This document shows positions 47,083-57,458 of a stretch of DNA of 64,000 nt, piece by piece. A program made the position numbers and the translations under genes. Below the pieces are notes generated by a model. The model was not told where the DNA came from, did not search any database, and saw only the letters and a list, made by a program, of their open reading frames with translations. Position 1 is the stretch's first letter. Every line of letters begins with the position of its first letter. Source of the DNA: Coxiella endosymbiont of Amblyomma americanum (GTDB lineage Bacteria > Pseudomonadota > Gammaproteobacteria > Coxiellales > Coxiellaceae); NCBI RefSeq assembly GCF_000815025.1, contig NZ_CP007541.1, forward strand, positions 186,001 through 250,000. The letters run 5' to 3'.

Positions 47083-49494
47083 TCATTTGTTAATTTCTCT
47101 CAACTTGGCATTAAACTTACGCCCAAGGGCGGTAACTACGCGTTCAATAGCCTGTTTTATTTTTTTATCTGTCAAAGTTCGAAATGGATCTTGCAGAGTT
47201 AACCTTAAAGCCACGCTTTTTTTCCCAGATTTAATATGTTCTCTTTTTTTATAGATATCAAATACTTCACTTATAATCAATAAATCTCCAGTGCTTCGAG
47301 CAATTTCTTCTTCAATTTGAGACACTTCAATATCTTGATCTACTACGACAGCAATAGCACGATAAACGATAGGAAACTTAGAATAGCATCGATAGTGAGG
47401 TATTTGCGTTTTTGTAATGGCTGTTAACTCTATTTCAAAAATATAAAGATGAGAAGTAAGACACAGATCTTGTACTAATTTGGGATGTAAAGCACCCATA
47501 TAACCAATACAAGCTTCCTTAAAGTATAGAGCAGCAGATTGTCCTGGATGCAATGCTGGATGTTCTGCACATATAAAACGAAAATCTTTTTCAGATCGAC
47601 TAAGGGATAACAGAGAACTAATATCTCCTTTTAAATCATAAAAATCAACTGTACGTTCTTCTGTGCCCCATTGAAGATTATGAGCTTTCTTTGTAATCAA
47701 TCCAGCTATCTTCGCTACTTGTTGCCACGTTTCTTTACTTCTGATAAAACAGTTACCAATTTCGAAAAGTTTTATGCGCGTAATCTGATAAGACTGATTA
47801 TGTTTTATTGCAGTAATAAGCCCAGGCCACAAACTGTTTCTCATAACATTCATATCGATTGTCATTGGATTGAAGAGAGTAAGATATTCTAAGTTAGGAT
47901 TGAATTGATTTTGTAATTTATTGTTAATAAAACTATAGCTAACAATTTCATTATATCCTCGATCAACCATTAAATGACGAATACGAGATGTAGTTATTTT
48001 TGTTTCTGGAAGAGTTAACATAGTTGTTTTATTACTTAAAATAGTTTGGGGGATGCGTTCATAATTGTACAATCTTGCTATTTCTCCAATTAAATTTGTT
48101 TCTTGTGTAATATCAAAACGGTAACTAGGTATTTTTACTTCCCAACCGTCTGTTTTTGATTTCACAATCATTCCTAAAGAATGCAAGATTTGATAGATCT
48201 CTTCGTCAGAAATTTCTACGCCTAATAGGCATTTAATACGATCACGACGTAGATTAATTATTTTAGTAGTAGGATACGTCTCTTTAATAACTTGCTCTTC
48301 GATAGGACCTGGTCTTCCACCGGTTATCGCCAGTAGTAAATCTGTCGCTCTCTCTATAGCAAATCTTTGTAACGAAAAATCGACACCTCTTTCAAATCTA
48401 TATGAAGAATCTGTATTCAGATTATAGTGGCGTGTCGTGACAATGATATTATTCGGTGTGAAATACGCACTTTCTAGAAAAACATTTTTTGTTTCTTTAT
48501 TAATCGCAGCACTGACACCTCCCATAACACCAGCAATAGCATGCACTTGATTTGCGTCTGCAATAACTAGAGTATTATGATGATTTAAAGTAATGTTTGT
48601 TCCGTCGATTAAAGTAATGTTTTCATTAGAATTTGCATAGCGCACATAAAGTTTGCCAGATAGTTTATCCAAATCAAATGCGTGCATAGGTTGCCCTAAT
48701 TCTAACATTATGTAATTCGTAACATCCACGACAGGATGAATAGAACGCAATCCACTGCGACGCAAACGTTCTCGCATCCAGAGTGATGTTCGGGTATTGT
48801 CATTAATATTACGAATTACTCGTCCAACATAATGTGGACAAGCTTCTTTTGCTTCTATAAAAACAGGAAACACCATATCACCAATAATTGGTGATAACGC
48901 AATATTTGACTCTATTCTAGGTATCTTTACGGAAATTTTCTCAATGGCACCTATTTCATTAGCAACACCTCGAACGCTTGCACAATCACCTCGATTAGGT
49001 GTTAGATTGATATCGAAAATAAAATCATTTAATTGCAAATAATCATATAAGTTTTTTCCAACAGGAGCATTAGAAGGTAATTCCATAATTAATCCGTTTC
49101 GATTTTCTAACGAAAGACCCAATTCCTGCTCTGAGCATATCATTCCGTATGAAGACAATCCCCTTAACTGTATTTTTTTAATTTTCTTATCACCTATTCT
49201 TCCACCAATTAAAACAACAGGAACTTTTAAACCAATGCGAAGATTAGTCGCTTTGCAGATAATTTTTAGCATTCCAGTTTTCTTTCCTACATCTACATGA
49301 CAAAAGGATAAATAGTTTGCCGTTGGATGTGTTTCTACAGAAGACACTACTCCTATTACTACTCCTGCAAAAGAGTGAACTACAGGACTTATAGAATCGA
49401 CTTCTAAGCCAAACGAAGTAAGTCTTTCTGCTAAATGTTTAGCATTAATTGCAGGATTTACCCACTCGCGAATCCAATTTTCGCTTAATTTCAT
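47083..49494 (-). CDS. pheT: Phenylalanyl-tRNA synthetase beta subunit
   Basis: Large subunit of the (alpha-beta)2 enzyme, 803 residues. N-terminal EMAP/OB-like tRNA-binding region (residues about 40-150: CKATNLRIGLKVPVVLIGG), B3/B4 editing domain (HAFDLDKL, AIAGVMGG), B5 domain with RFERGVD, and the C-terminal ferredoxin-like anticodon-binding domain (FPIVYRAIAVVVDQ). Length is close to 795. It starts three bases after pheS and is followed by the ihfA pseudogene. Confidence 0.95.
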   Translation of the reverse strand: MKLSENWIREWVNPAINAKHLAERLTSFGLEVDSISPVVHSFAGVVIGVVSSVETHPTANYLSFCHVDVGKKTGMLKIICKATNLRIGLKVPVVLIGGRIGDKKIKKIQLRGLSSYGMICSEQELGLSLENRNGLIMELPSNAPVGKNLYDYLQLNDFIFDINLTPNRGDCASVRGVANEIGAIEKISVKIPRIESNIALSPIIGDMVFPVFIEAKEACPHYVGRVIRNINDNTRTSLWMRERLRRSGLRSIHPVVDVTNYIMLELGQPMHAFDLDKLSGKLYVRYANSNENITLIDGTNITLNHHNTLVIADANQVHAIAGVMGGVSAAINKETKNVFLESAYFTPNNIIVTTRHYNLNTDSSYRFERGVDFSLQRFAIERATDLLLAITGGRPGPIEEQVIKETYPTTKIINLRRDRIKCLLGVEISDEEIYQILHSLGMIVKSKTDGWEVKIPSYRFDITQETNLIGEIARLYNYERIPQTILSNKTTMLTLPETKITTSRIRHLMVDRGYNEIVSYSFINNKLQNQFNPNLEYLTLFNPMTIDMNVMRNSLWPGLITAIKHNQSYQITRIKLFEIGNCFIRSKETWQQVAKIAGLITKKAHNLQWGTEERTVDFYDLKGDISSLLSLSRSEKDFRFICAEHPALHPGQSAALYFKEACIGYMGALHPKLVQDLCLTSHLYIFEIELTAITKTQIPHYRCYSKFPIVYRAIAVVVDQDIEVSQIEEEIARSTGDLLIISEVFDIYKKREHIKSGKKSVALRLTLQDPFRTLTDKKIKQAIERVVTALGRKFNAKLREINK

Positions 49495-49497
49495 AAG

Positions 49498-50511
49498 CTA
49501 AAATTGCCTTAAAAAATGTAGGTCGTTTTCAAAAAAGAGACGTAAATCTGGTATCCCATAACGTAGCATAGCTAATCGATCTATACCAATGCCAAAAGAA
49601 CAACCATTGTATTCATCAGGATCAATGTTTACATTTCGTAAAACATTGGGATGAACCATTCCACAACCTGCAACTTCCAACCAACCTTTTTCAATTGATT
49701 GGTGAATATCAACTTCAGCTGAAGGTTCGGTAAAAGGAAAATAAGATGGACGAAAGCGTAAACGAACTTTATCTTCGAAAAAGAAATTAAAAAATTGCTC
49801 TAATAAACCTTTTAAATCTGAAAATGTACACTGTTTACTTACTACAAGCCCTTCCACCTGATGAAACATAGGGGTGTGAGAATGATCAAAGTCGCGACGA
49901 TACGCTCGTCCTAATGTAATTGACTGAATTGGCACACTTTTTTCTTCCATTATCCTTATTTGAACATTAGAGGTATGTGTTCGTAATAATTGGTTATCTG
50001 AAAAATAAAAAGTGTCCATCATCCTTCGCGCGGGATGATACAAAGGAATGTTTAAGGCTTCAAAATTATGATACTCATCTTCGATTTCTGGGCCTTCGGC
50101 AATTTGGAAACCTAGAGAAAAAAAAAGTTGAATTATCCGTTCAGAAGCATAAGTAATAGGATGAACAGTGCCAAGATTATCGTACCGACCGCGGAGAGTA
50201 ACATCAATTTTTTCCTGTGTTAATTTTTTTTTCAAATTTTTTTTTTGTAATTGTATAATTTTTTTGGTAAGCAAAGTTTGTACTTTATGCTTAACGTCAT
50301 TAACCGCTTTTCCAAATTTTGGTCGCTCTTCAAAAGACAGCTCTCCTAATAACTGTAATAACTCTTTCACTTTTCCTTTTTTACCAAGATAATTAACACG
50401 CACTTTGTCCAATGCTGATGCATCTGATGCTTCTTTAATAGCTTTTTTTGCAGTTTTCAGAAGAGATTTTAATAATAGATCGGGATTCTTCTGTGCGATA
50501 AGTTGCGTCAT
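49498..50511 (-). CDS. pheS: Phenylalanyl-tRNA synthetase alpha subunit
   Basis: Catalytic subunit, class II synthetase of 337 residues. N-terminal coiled coil (about residues 10-90), then [19 protein letters not shown], motif 2 region [34 protein letters not shown], and motif 3 [14 protein letters not shown]. The start codon overlaps the rplT stop (ATGA), indicating coupled translation. Together with pheT it charges tRNA-Phe. Confidence 0.95.
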   Translation of the reverse strand: MTQLIAQKNPDLLLKSLLKTAKKAIKEASDASALDKVRVNYLGKKGKVKELLQLLGELSFEERPKFGKAVNDVKHKVQTLLTKKIIQLQKKNLKKKLTQEKIDVTLRGRYDNLGTVHPITYASERIIQLFFSLGFQIAEGPEIEDEYHNFEALNIPLYHPARRMMDTFYFSDNQLLRTHTSNVQIRIMEEKSVPIQSITLGRAYRRDFDHSHTPMFHQVEGLVVSKQCTFSDLKGLLEQFFNFFFEDKVRLRFRPSYFPFTEPSAEVDIHQSIEKGWLEVAGCGMVHPNVLRNVNIDPDEYNGCSFGIGIDRLAMLRYGIPDLRLFFENDLHFLRQF

Positions 50512-50876
50512 CGTTTATTATTTAACAGTGATTTTTTAGATTTTTCAGTTAATTTTGCAAAAGTAAATTTTTCGTTGACGGCTAAGTATGCTAGCATTTT
50601 TCGATCAATAAAAACCGATGTCTTATGCAAGCCGTTAATCAACTGGTTATAAGATATACCATGTTCTCGTGCAGCAGCATTAATACGTACAATCCATAAA
50701 GAACGAAATTTTCGCTTCCGTTGTTTGCGATCACGATAAGCATATTGTGCTGCTTTTATTACAGCTTGCTTTGCCACACGATAGACTCGACTACGAGCAC
50801 CATAATAACCTTTTGCTTTATTCAAAGTCTTCTTATGACGAATCTTAGCGGTAACACCTCTTTTTACTCTTGGCAT
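50508..50876 (-). CDS. rplT: 50S ribosomal protein L20
   Basis: Primary 23S rRNA-binding protein of the large subunit; also known as a translational repressor of rpmI-rplT in several bacteria. The 122-residue basic protein has the signature [15 protein letters not shown], the long helix [13 protein letters not shown], and [21 protein letters not shown] chose the second of two adjacent ATGs (50876) because AGAGG is then five bases away. The C-terminus is slightly longer than the usual 117-119. Confidence 0.95.
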   Translation of the reverse strand: MPRVKRGVTAKIRHKKTLNKAKGYYGARSRVYRVAKQAVIKAAQYAYRDRKQRKRKFRSLWIVRINAAAREHGISYNQLINGLHKTSVFIDRKMLAYLAVNEKFTFAKLTEKSKKSLLNNKR

Positions 50877-50922
50877 CATTACCTCTTTTTTTCTAATTTT
50901 AGAATAAGAGACTCATCAAGTC

Positions 50923-51117
50923 TCATATTTTCAGCATTCTCTCAATTGCTAAAATATTGTTTTTAATAACTGGGCGTAATTTACGTAATCGGCGCTTTCG
51001 TTTTTGCGATTTTTTAGTCAAAATATGGTTGTGGTTGGCTACGGCTCGCTTAATACCGCCTTGTCCAGTTATTTTAAATCGCTTTGCAGCTCCACGATTT
51101 GTTTTTAATTTCGGCAT
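50923..51117 (-). CDS. rpmI: 50S ribosomal protein L35
   Basis: Small basic large-subunit protein, 64 residues, starting [18 protein letters not shown] and continuing [19 protein letters not shown]. The ATG at 51117 is fixed by this conserved N-terminus. Unusually the upstream infC frame runs 44 bases into this gene, to 51074. Confidence 0.95.
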   Translation of the reverse strand: MPKLKTNRGAAKRFKITGQGGIKRAVANHNHILTKKSQKRKRRLRKLRPVIKNNILAIERMLKI

Positions 51118-51649
51118 AATTCTCACTTTTATGTTTATTGCTCTCATTTTTACCTTTCATAACAACCATTGTCATTTGTCTGCCTTCCATCTTTGGTTCT
51201 TGTTCAATAGCAACATCTCCTAGATCACGTTTAATGCGATTCAGTAATTCTAACCCCAGTGCTTGATGTTGCATTTCTCTTCCCTTGAAGCGCAAACTTG
51301 TCTTTACTCTATCTCCACGTTTCAAAAATACTATGATTTTTCGTAATTTTACCTGATAGTCTCCTTCGCCAGTACCGGGGCGAAATTTTACTTCTTTAAG
51401 ATGAATAGATCGTTGCTTTTTTCTTTGAGCCGCTTTTTGTTTGCTTTTTTCAAATTGGTATTTACCAAAATCCATAATACGACAAACAGGTGGGATAGCC
51501 ATTGGAGAAACCTCAACCAAATCCAACTCTGACTCTTCTGCAAGTGCTAATGCTTGATCAATTTTTACAATTCCCATTTGCCCGCCTTCCTTGTTTATTA
51601 ATCGTACTTCTGAGACACGAATTTGTTTATTTATACGCGTTCGTTTCAA
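51074..51649 (-). CDS. infC: Translation initiation factor IF-3 (extended C-terminus)
   Basis: IF-3 binds the 30S subunit, checks start codons and prevents premature 50S joining. The 191-residue protein has [49 protein letters not shown] and the C-terminal [11 protein letters not shown]. The start is TTG 51649, as non-canonical starts are usual for infC and allow autoregulation. Oddity: about 26 residues beyond the normal end (after MVVMKG) overlap the start of rpmI by 44 bases, suggesting loss of the ancestral stop codon. Confidence 0.93.
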   Translation of the reverse strand: MKRTRINKQIRVSEVRLINKEGGQMGIVKIDQALALAEESELDLVEVSPMAIPPVCRIMDFGKYQFEKSKQKAAQRKKQRSIHLKEVKFRPGTGEGDYQVKLRKIIVFLKRGDRVKTSLRFKGREMQHQALGLELLNRIKRDLGDVAIEQEPKMEGRQMTMVVMKGKNESNKHKSENYAEIKNKSWSCKAI

Positions 51650-51705
51650 TCTTGATAGTTACCCCTTTAAATATGAAGCTAAAATATTTATATTAACAGC
51701 TTAAC

Positions 51706-53619
51706 TTAACTGCACCGGCTAATTTGCTCTTTTAATTGGTGGGAAAACTCCTCCAATGTGAGACTAGTTAATTTTACATCACCTTGTAATACACGTACCG
51801 TTACTGTCTTATCAATTACTTCGCGATCACCAACAATAACCTGATAAGGCACACGAGCGATAGTATGTTCACGAATTTTAAAGCCGATCTTCTCATTTCT
51901 CAAGTCTGAGATAGCTCTAATATCCAGATTTTGAAGATTTTCTACGATTTTCTCTACATAATCGTTTTGTCTATTTGTAATGTTCATAACAACCACTTGA
52001 ATAGGTGTTAACCACAGAGGTAATTTTCCGGAATATTCTTCTAACAAGATTCCTAAAAAACGTTCAAATGAACCCAGAATAGCGCGATGAATCATCACAG
52101 GAGTTTTTTTACATCCTTTTTCGTCGATATAATACGCTCCCAGCCTTTTTGGCATTGAAAAATCGATTTGTACAGTTCCACATTGCCATATTCTTCCTAA
52201 GCAATCTTGTAAGGAAAATTCAATTTTTGGTCCATAGAAAGCACCTTTTCCAGGTGATATTTCCCAATGAACGCATTTTTCATCTAATGCCTCTGATAAA
52301 GATTGTTCTGCCTTAGTCCATATCTCATCATTTCCAACTCGTTTTTCGGGTCGAGTAGACAATTTATAAATGATATTTTTAAAACCAAAATCAGTGTAGA
52401 CTTTACGTAACTGATCGATAAATGTTGATACTTCTAAGTGTATTTGCTCTTCTGTACAAAAAATATGTCCGTCATCTTGAATAAAACTTTTCAGTCGCAT
52501 AAGAGCATGTAGAGCGCCTGATGACTCATTGCGGTGACAAATACCAAATTCGGAATAGTGGATCGGTAAATCACGGTAACTTTTGATACTATGATTAAAT
52601 ATTTGAATATGAGCTGGACAACTCATTGGTTTAATGACATATCGTTGGTTTTCCATGGTTAAGCTAAAAACACCCTCTCCAAATTTTTCTAAATGACCAG
52701 ATTTATCCCATAATTTCGCCTCAATCAATTGAGGAGTATTAACCTCTTGGTAGCCGTATTTACGATTTAAATTACGGATATAATCTTGTAATCGCAGAAT
52801 AATACCCCATCCTTTAGAGTGCCAAAACACATTACCTGGAGATTCTATTTGAAAATGGAATAAATCCATTTTCTTTTTAATTATTCGATGATCTCGGTCT
52901 TTTGATTCTTCCATACGGTGTAAATAATCTTTCAAATCTTTAATATCGATCCATGCTGTTCCGTATATTCTTTGTAATACTGCATTTTTTCTATTTCCTT
53001 TCCAATACACACCAGATAATTTTGTTAATTTAAAAGCTCCTGATAATAATCCAGTACGAAGTACATGAAGATTTCGACAAAGATCAATGAAATTACCTTG
53101 TTTGTACACAATTAATATTTCATCCTTCGGAATTTCATTGACAATCTCACCTTTGTATTTTTCACCAATTTTATTAAAAATGATTAACGCTTCTTCGCGA
53201 CTTAATATTTTTCTTTCAATATGCAAATCTGATTTCACAATTGCACGCATTTTTTTCTCGATCTTTTTAAGGTCTTCTGTAGTAAAAAAATGTTTTAGAT
53301 CAAAATCGTAATAAAATCTGTCGTCAATCACAGATCCAATAGCAATTTTTGTTTCTGGGAATAATTCTTTAACAGCATGAGCTAGAAGATGTATAGTAGA
53401 GTGTCGAATAATTTTTAATCCTTCAGGATCTTTTGCAGTAATAATTTTAAAAGTCGAATCTTTTGTAATTACAGAAGAAACGTCTACCCAATGACCATCG
53501 ACTGTAATCGCTAAAGCAGTGTTAAAAATCTCTTTTTCAAGAGATGCAATAATCTCGTTAACTGTCACAGGTTCAGGAAAGGCTTTTATATTTCCACATG
53601 GAAGTGTAATTATTGGCAT
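51706..53619 (-). CDS. thrS: Threonyl-tRNA synthetase
   Basis: Class II synthetase of 637 residues: N-terminal TGS domain (1-60), editing domain with RHSTIHLLAHAVKELFP (metal His pair, about residue 72), catalytic domain with zinc ligands in MSCPAHIQIF, EFGICHRNE and MIHRAILGSFERF, and a C-terminal anticodon-binding domain. Small departures: CRGPH in the editing domain reads C-R-N-L-H, and the motif around RVRGFTQDD reads R-L-K-S-F-I-Q-D-D. It heads thrS-infC-rpmI-rplT-pheST. Confidence 0.94.
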   Translation of the reverse strand: MPIITLPCGNIKAFPEPVTVNEIIASLEKEIFNTALAITVDGHWVDVSSVITKDSTFKIITAKDPEGLKIIRHSTIHLLAHAVKELFPETKIAIGSVIDDRFYYDFDLKHFFTTEDLKKIEKKMRAIVKSDLHIERKILSREEALIIFNKIGEKYKGEIVNEIPKDEILIVYKQGNFIDLCRNLHVLRTGLLSGAFKLTKLSGVYWKGNRKNAVLQRIYGTAWIDIKDLKDYLHRMEESKDRDHRIIKKKMDLFHFQIESPGNVFWHSKGWGIILRLQDYIRNLNRKYGYQEVNTPQLIEAKLWDKSGHLEKFGEGVFSLTMENQRYVIKPMSCPAHIQIFNHSIKSYRDLPIHYSEFGICHRNESSGALHALMRLKSFIQDDGHIFCTEEQIHLEVSTFIDQLRKVYTDFGFKNIIYKLSTRPEKRVGNDEIWTKAEQSLSEALDEKCVHWEISPGKGAFYGPKIEFSLQDCLGRIWQCGTVQIDFSMPKRLGAYYIDEKGCKKTPVMIHRAILGSFERFLGILLEEYSGKLPLWLTPIQVVVMNITNRQNDYVEKIVENLQNLDIRAISDLRNEKIGFKIREHTIARVPYQVIVGDREVIDKTVTVRVLQGDVKLTSLTLEEFSHQLKEQISRCS

Positions 53620-54151
53620 AAGGCCCTTTTAAAGAGAATTCCTACACCTACTGCTTTACAAAAGATTATCTATTAACAAAGAAAAAACCATACGTTATAT
53701 ACACGCCCTGTTAATATAGCTGTATTAAAATTTTAAATTGCACGTTCTAAGATACTCTTTATAAAAAAATCAATACATTCAACCTCAACATCATAAGCAA
53801 TTTCAATACAAAAAACCAATAAGAATTTTAAAATTAACATATAAAGCTTTTAGTCTCTTTGTTTTCGCATAAAAAGATGATGATCTTATAATTTTAGAAA
53901 GTATTAATAATTTTTCATGTGTTTTTCGAATTTCTATTACGTGCTTAATTGCTCTATTTGTTCTTTTATATCGTAAAACGGGATGCAAGGCGTATATGAT
54001 TGATACTATATTCTTTAAGTTTAATTTTAGATAAAATAAAACATATGTATTATTTTATATGGTTAAAATAAAAAGGGTAACCGTTTCTATATAGAATAGC
54101 CATAAATTTCATGTTGGGTTGTAACTAGAGCCTTGTATTTTGTATATGATT
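53620..54151. other. 532-base spacer between pabB and thrS
   Basis: AT-rich upstream region of thrS; no gene recognised. A 61-codon minus-strand open frame (53803-53988) has no motif. A 12-base palindrome TTCTATATAGAA lies at 54085-54096 near the end of pabB. Confidence 0.5.
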
Positions 54152-55567
54152 TTATACCTCTGTGCTTAGAGCCCTTTTTAAAGCGTCAGCTTTAAAAAGC
54201 GTTTCTTCGTATTCCATAATAGAATTAGAATCTAGTGTAATTGCTCCTCCTGTCTGAAACGTGACAATGTTATTTTTAATAACATACGTTCGAATAAGAA
54301 TTGAAGTATCCATCCCCCCGTCAAAACCTATATAACCTAAGCTACCGCAATAAGGGCCTCTCTGTGTTGGTTCCAATTCCTCAATTATTTCCATAGCTTT
54401 TATTTTTGGCGCACCCGTTACTGAACCCCCTGGAAAAGCAGCGCACAAAAGATCTACGACATGAAGATCATCTTTTAGTTTTCCCTCAATAACGGACACT
54501 AAATGATGCACTGTTTCATAACTTTCTACTTTACAATATGTGGTTACTTTAACTGAATCAGAAAAACAAACCTTTGATAAATCATTTCGCATAAGATCGA
54601 CAATCATCGTATTTTCTGCACGTTCTTTGATACTTTTTTCTAATTTCTTTGCTAATGCCATATCTTCTACAGTATCCGCGGAACGTCTCATCGTACCTTT
54701 TATAGGTCGTGACTCCACTTTCCGATTATATACTTTTAAAAACCGTTCTGGAGAACTTGAAACAATAATTGTATTACCAAAACGCGCATAAGCACCAAAC
54801 GGTGAGGGATTTATTGATCGAATACGTTGATACAATACAAATTCGGAATTTTCTGGGATATTACTCTGAAATCTCTGTGACAGATTAACTTCAAATATAT
54901 CACCATTTAAAATGCGTTGACGACACTTTTCTATTGCTTCTACATAGGTTTGTTTAGTGAAATAACTACTGATACTGTTTTCGTTAATTAGTGGTTTCTT
55001 TATTGAAGGAAGCGTTTTTTCAACGTTTTTTATTTTTTTAAAACACTGAAAGAGACGTATTTTTGCATGGTTTTGTCTTTCTACTGTATTTTGTTTTGGT
55101 AATCCTGAAGAAAAGATCCATGCCTTTTTTTTCATGTGATCAAAAGCGATAATTAAATCATAAAATCCTATTGCCATGCGGGGATATTGCATATCGTCTT
55201 GAGAACAATTGGATAAATTTTCTAGATCTCTAATTAAATCATAGCTAAAAAAACCTGCTATCCCACCTTGAAAAGGTGGGAGATCAGGATGTAAAGAGAA
55301 TGTAAATAGTTTAAGTTTATTGTATAAAAAAGTAAAAATGTTCTTTTTTTCTTTTATTATTTTACCGTTAAAATAAATTTTATTGTCACGGTAAATGAGA
55401 GTAGAAAATGGATCAACGGCAATGTAACTATACCTGCCTAATTTTTGATCAAATTTCATACTGTCCAAAAAAACAAAATAATTCAATTTATTAAAAATTG
55501 CTGCGTAGTCTATTGGATCTCGGTAAGGGATAGAGATCCAATATGGTTTTTCCTCAATAGTTAACAT
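54152..55567 (-). CDS. pabB: Aminodeoxychorismate synthase component I
   Basis: Converts chorismate and ammonia to aminodeoxychorismate on the way to p-aminobenzoate and folate. The 471-residue chorismate-binding enzyme has the C-terminal core: GDIFEVNLSQRF, SPERFL, RPIKGTMRR (the PabB-type Lys; anthranilate synthases have Ala), ENTMIVDLMRNDL, and FPGGSVTGAPKIKAMEII, TGGAIT. It is divergent from pabA-pabC across a 108-base intergenic region, making all three pab genes clustered. Confidence 0.92.
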   Translation of the reverse strand: MLTIEEKPYWISIPYRDPIDYAAIFNKLNYFVFLDSMKFDQKLGRYSYIAVDPFSTLIYRDNKIYFNGKIIKEKKNIFTFLYNKLKLFTFSLHPDLPPFQGGIAGFFSYDLIRDLENLSNCSQDDMQYPRMAIGFYDLIIAFDHMKKKAWIFSSGLPKQNTVERQNHAKIRLFQCFKKIKNVEKTLPSIKKPLINENSISSYFTKQTYVEAIEKCRQRILNGDIFEVNLSQRFQSNIPENSEFVLYQRIRSINPSPFGAYARFGNTIIVSSSPERFLKVYNRKVESRPIKGTMRRSADTVEDMALAKKLEKSIKERAENTMIVDLMRNDLSKVCFSDSVKVTTYCKVESYETVHHLVSVIEGKLKDDLHVVDLLCAAFPGGSVTGAPKIKAMEIIEELEPTQRGPYCGSLGYIGFDGGMDTSILIRTYVIKNNIVTFQTGGAITLDSNSIMEYEETLFKADALKRALSTEV

Positions 55568-55675
55568 TTCTATTTTCCTTTAATTTTCTATCATAAATTT
55601 TAATCTATGTTTAACATCTTAAACTTAAAATAGATAGTTTATTTTTCTTTTTGTGTTGTGTAGAATTTTTTCAAC

Positions 55676-56260
55676 ATGATCTTACTAATTGACCACTACG
55701 ATTCCTTTGTGTACAATCTTGGACGGTACTTTGAGGTACTGGGTTGTAAAACGTTGATATATCGTCATGACAAAATTACTCTCCCTGAGATAGAAAAACT
55801 TAAACCTTCCCATATTGTAATTTCCCCTGGTCCTGGAACACCAAAGCAGACGGGTATTTCTATTAATATAATTAAATATTTTTCTTCTCGTATCCCAATT
55901 TTAGGAGTATGTTTAGGACATCAAACTATTGGATATACTTTTGGTGCAAAAGTGTGTCATGCCGACCATCCTATGCATGGAAAAGCTAGTAAGATTTACC
56001 ACAATCAACATGCTCTTTTTATAAAAATTCCAAATCCTTTTTCTGCAGGTCGCTATCATTCACTTATTATCAGCAAAAATCAGTTTCCTGATTGTCTTAC
56101 CATTATAGCAGAAAATAAAGAAGGTGAAATTATGGCAATTTGTCATCGTGTTTATCCAATATTCGGTGTACAATTTCACCCAGAATCTATTATGACAGAG
56201 CAAGGTTTGCAACTGCTGAGTAATTTCGTCGAAATAGATCATGCAAATACTTGTAAATAA
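55676..56260 (+). CDS. pabA: Aminodeoxychorismate synthase glutaminase component
   Basis: Class I glutamine amidotransferase feeding ammonia to PabB. The 194-residue protein has LLIDHYDSFVYNL at the N-terminus, ISPGPGTP, the nucleophile Cys in ILGVCLGHQTIGY (about residue 80), and FGVQFHPESI with the catalytic His and Glu. In some bacteria the same type also serves anthranilate synthase, but no trp gene is in the window and both pab partners adjoin it. The end overlaps pabC by 20 bases. Confidence 0.92.
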   Translation: MILLIDHYDSFVYNLGRYFEVLGCKTLIYRHDKITLPEIEKLKPSHIVISPGPGTPKQTGISINIIKYFSSRIPILGVCLGHQTIGYTFGAKVCHADHPMHGKASKIYHNQHALFIKIPNPFSAGRYHSLIISKNQFPDCLTIIAENKEGEIMAICHRVYPIFGVQFHPESIMTEQGLQLLSNFVEIDHANTCK

Positions 56261-57113
56261 AAATATTATTTCAGCAGATGCACCTGCTATTCACAGTAAT
56301 GATCGCGGATTTTTACTGGGAGATGGTATATTTGAGACTATTAAAGTTGAAGATGGAAATTTTCTTTTTTTTCAAGAGCATTATTATCGTCTTGCGATGT
56401 CTGCCTCGCAATTAGATATTCCTTTTAGATGTTCATTAATTGAGCTGAGAAATCAATGTCAAAAATTGCTAAAAATTAATTCATCACCAAAAATAGCTGC
56501 TTTACGAATTACCCTGACTCGTGGAATTTCTAAGACAATAGGAATGCAGTTACCTCTTACTCTTTCCCCAACCCTAGTGATTACAATTACACCTTATTGT
56601 TTTATACCTCCAGTTTCTACCTTATATATTACAAATATTAAGCGCAACGAATCTTCTTTTATAACCCAATTAAAAACGTTAAGTCGTTTGGAACTTGTGT
56701 TAGCTAGACAAAAAGCTATTAAAGCAGGATACCAAGAAGGTTTAATCCTTAACACAAAAGGCGCAATTACTGAAACAAGCACTGGAAACTTATTCGTGGT
56801 AATTGATAAACAAATATTCACGCCTCGCACAGAGGACGGTATCTTACCGGGAATTACGCGATCCGTCATTATCAAAATCGCTGCTCGAATAAAAACACCT
56901 ATAATAGAGAAGCAGTTATATCCAGATGATCTTTTAAAGGCTAGTGAAATATTTCAAACTAATAGCCTTGTTGAAATTCAGTCTTTTTCTAAAATTAATG
57001 AACATCTTCTTTTATCAAAAAATAAAGCGATTGTAACCAACCAATTTTGCAATCAATATTGTATTTATAAAAAAGAGTACATGAGCGTTCATTCAAACGA
57101 AGTGTCTGCTTAA
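56241..57113 (+). CDS. pabC: Aminodeoxychorismate lyase
   Basis: Fold type IV PLP enzyme releasing pyruvate from aminodeoxychorismate to give p-aminobenzoate. The 290-residue protein has HSNDRGFLLGDGIFETIKV, RITLTRG, the PLP Lys in LKTLSRLELVLARQKA (about residue 145), ITETSTGNLFVV and DGILPGITR. Branched-chain or D-amino acid aminotransferases share the fold; the pabA overlap and KTLSRLE point to PabC. It completes the p-aminobenzoate branch. Confidence 0.9.
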   Translation: MQILVNKNIISADAPAIHSNDRGFLLGDGIFETIKVEDGNFLFFQEHYYRLAMSASQLDIPFRCSLIELRNQCQKLLKINSSPKIAALRITLTRGISKTIGMQLPLTLSPTLVITITPYCFIPPVSTLYITNIKRNESSFITQLKTLSRLELVLARQKAIKAGYQEGLILNTKGAITETSTGNLFVVIDKQIFTPRTEDGILPGITRSVIIKIAARIKTPIIEKQLYPDDLLKASEIFQTNSLVEIQSFSKINEHLLLSKNKAIVTNQFCNQYCIYKKEYMSVHSNEVSA

Positions 57114-57297
57114 TTAATATTTTTAATATTTTATTTCTTCAAAAAAGTTGTGTATTTATAATGCCTAGCCGGGATCCGTTGGTACAATAATAATATACAT
57201 AGAATTTCGAAATTTTAATCGTATTCTCTTATAAACTTTCTCTCTCTTAAGTTTTTATAAAAGTGTGAGGTGGCTTGTGATCGTTCTCGTTTTATAG

Positions 57298-57369
57298 TAG
57301 GCACGATTGGTATCGAACCAACGACCTCCACCATGTCAAGGTGGCGCTCTGCCACTGAGCTACGTGCCT
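57298..57369 (-). tRNA. tRNA-Val (GAC)
   Basis: Minus-strand, 72 bases: acceptor AGGCACG/CGTGCCT with discriminator A, anticodon loop TTGACAT giving GAC, T-loop GGTTCGATACC. CCA is not encoded. Confidence 0.94.
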
Positions 57370-57458
57370 GTTTTATAATAATAAGATTTCTTCTTTATAA
57401 AAGGACACCAAATCTTAAGATCACAAATTAATTAAGTGATTTTACTATAATTTTACAT

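Noticed and set aside
53803-53988. 61-codon minus-strand open frame upstream of thrS
   Set aside because: No motif and no support; basic composition is typical of spurious AT-rich frames.
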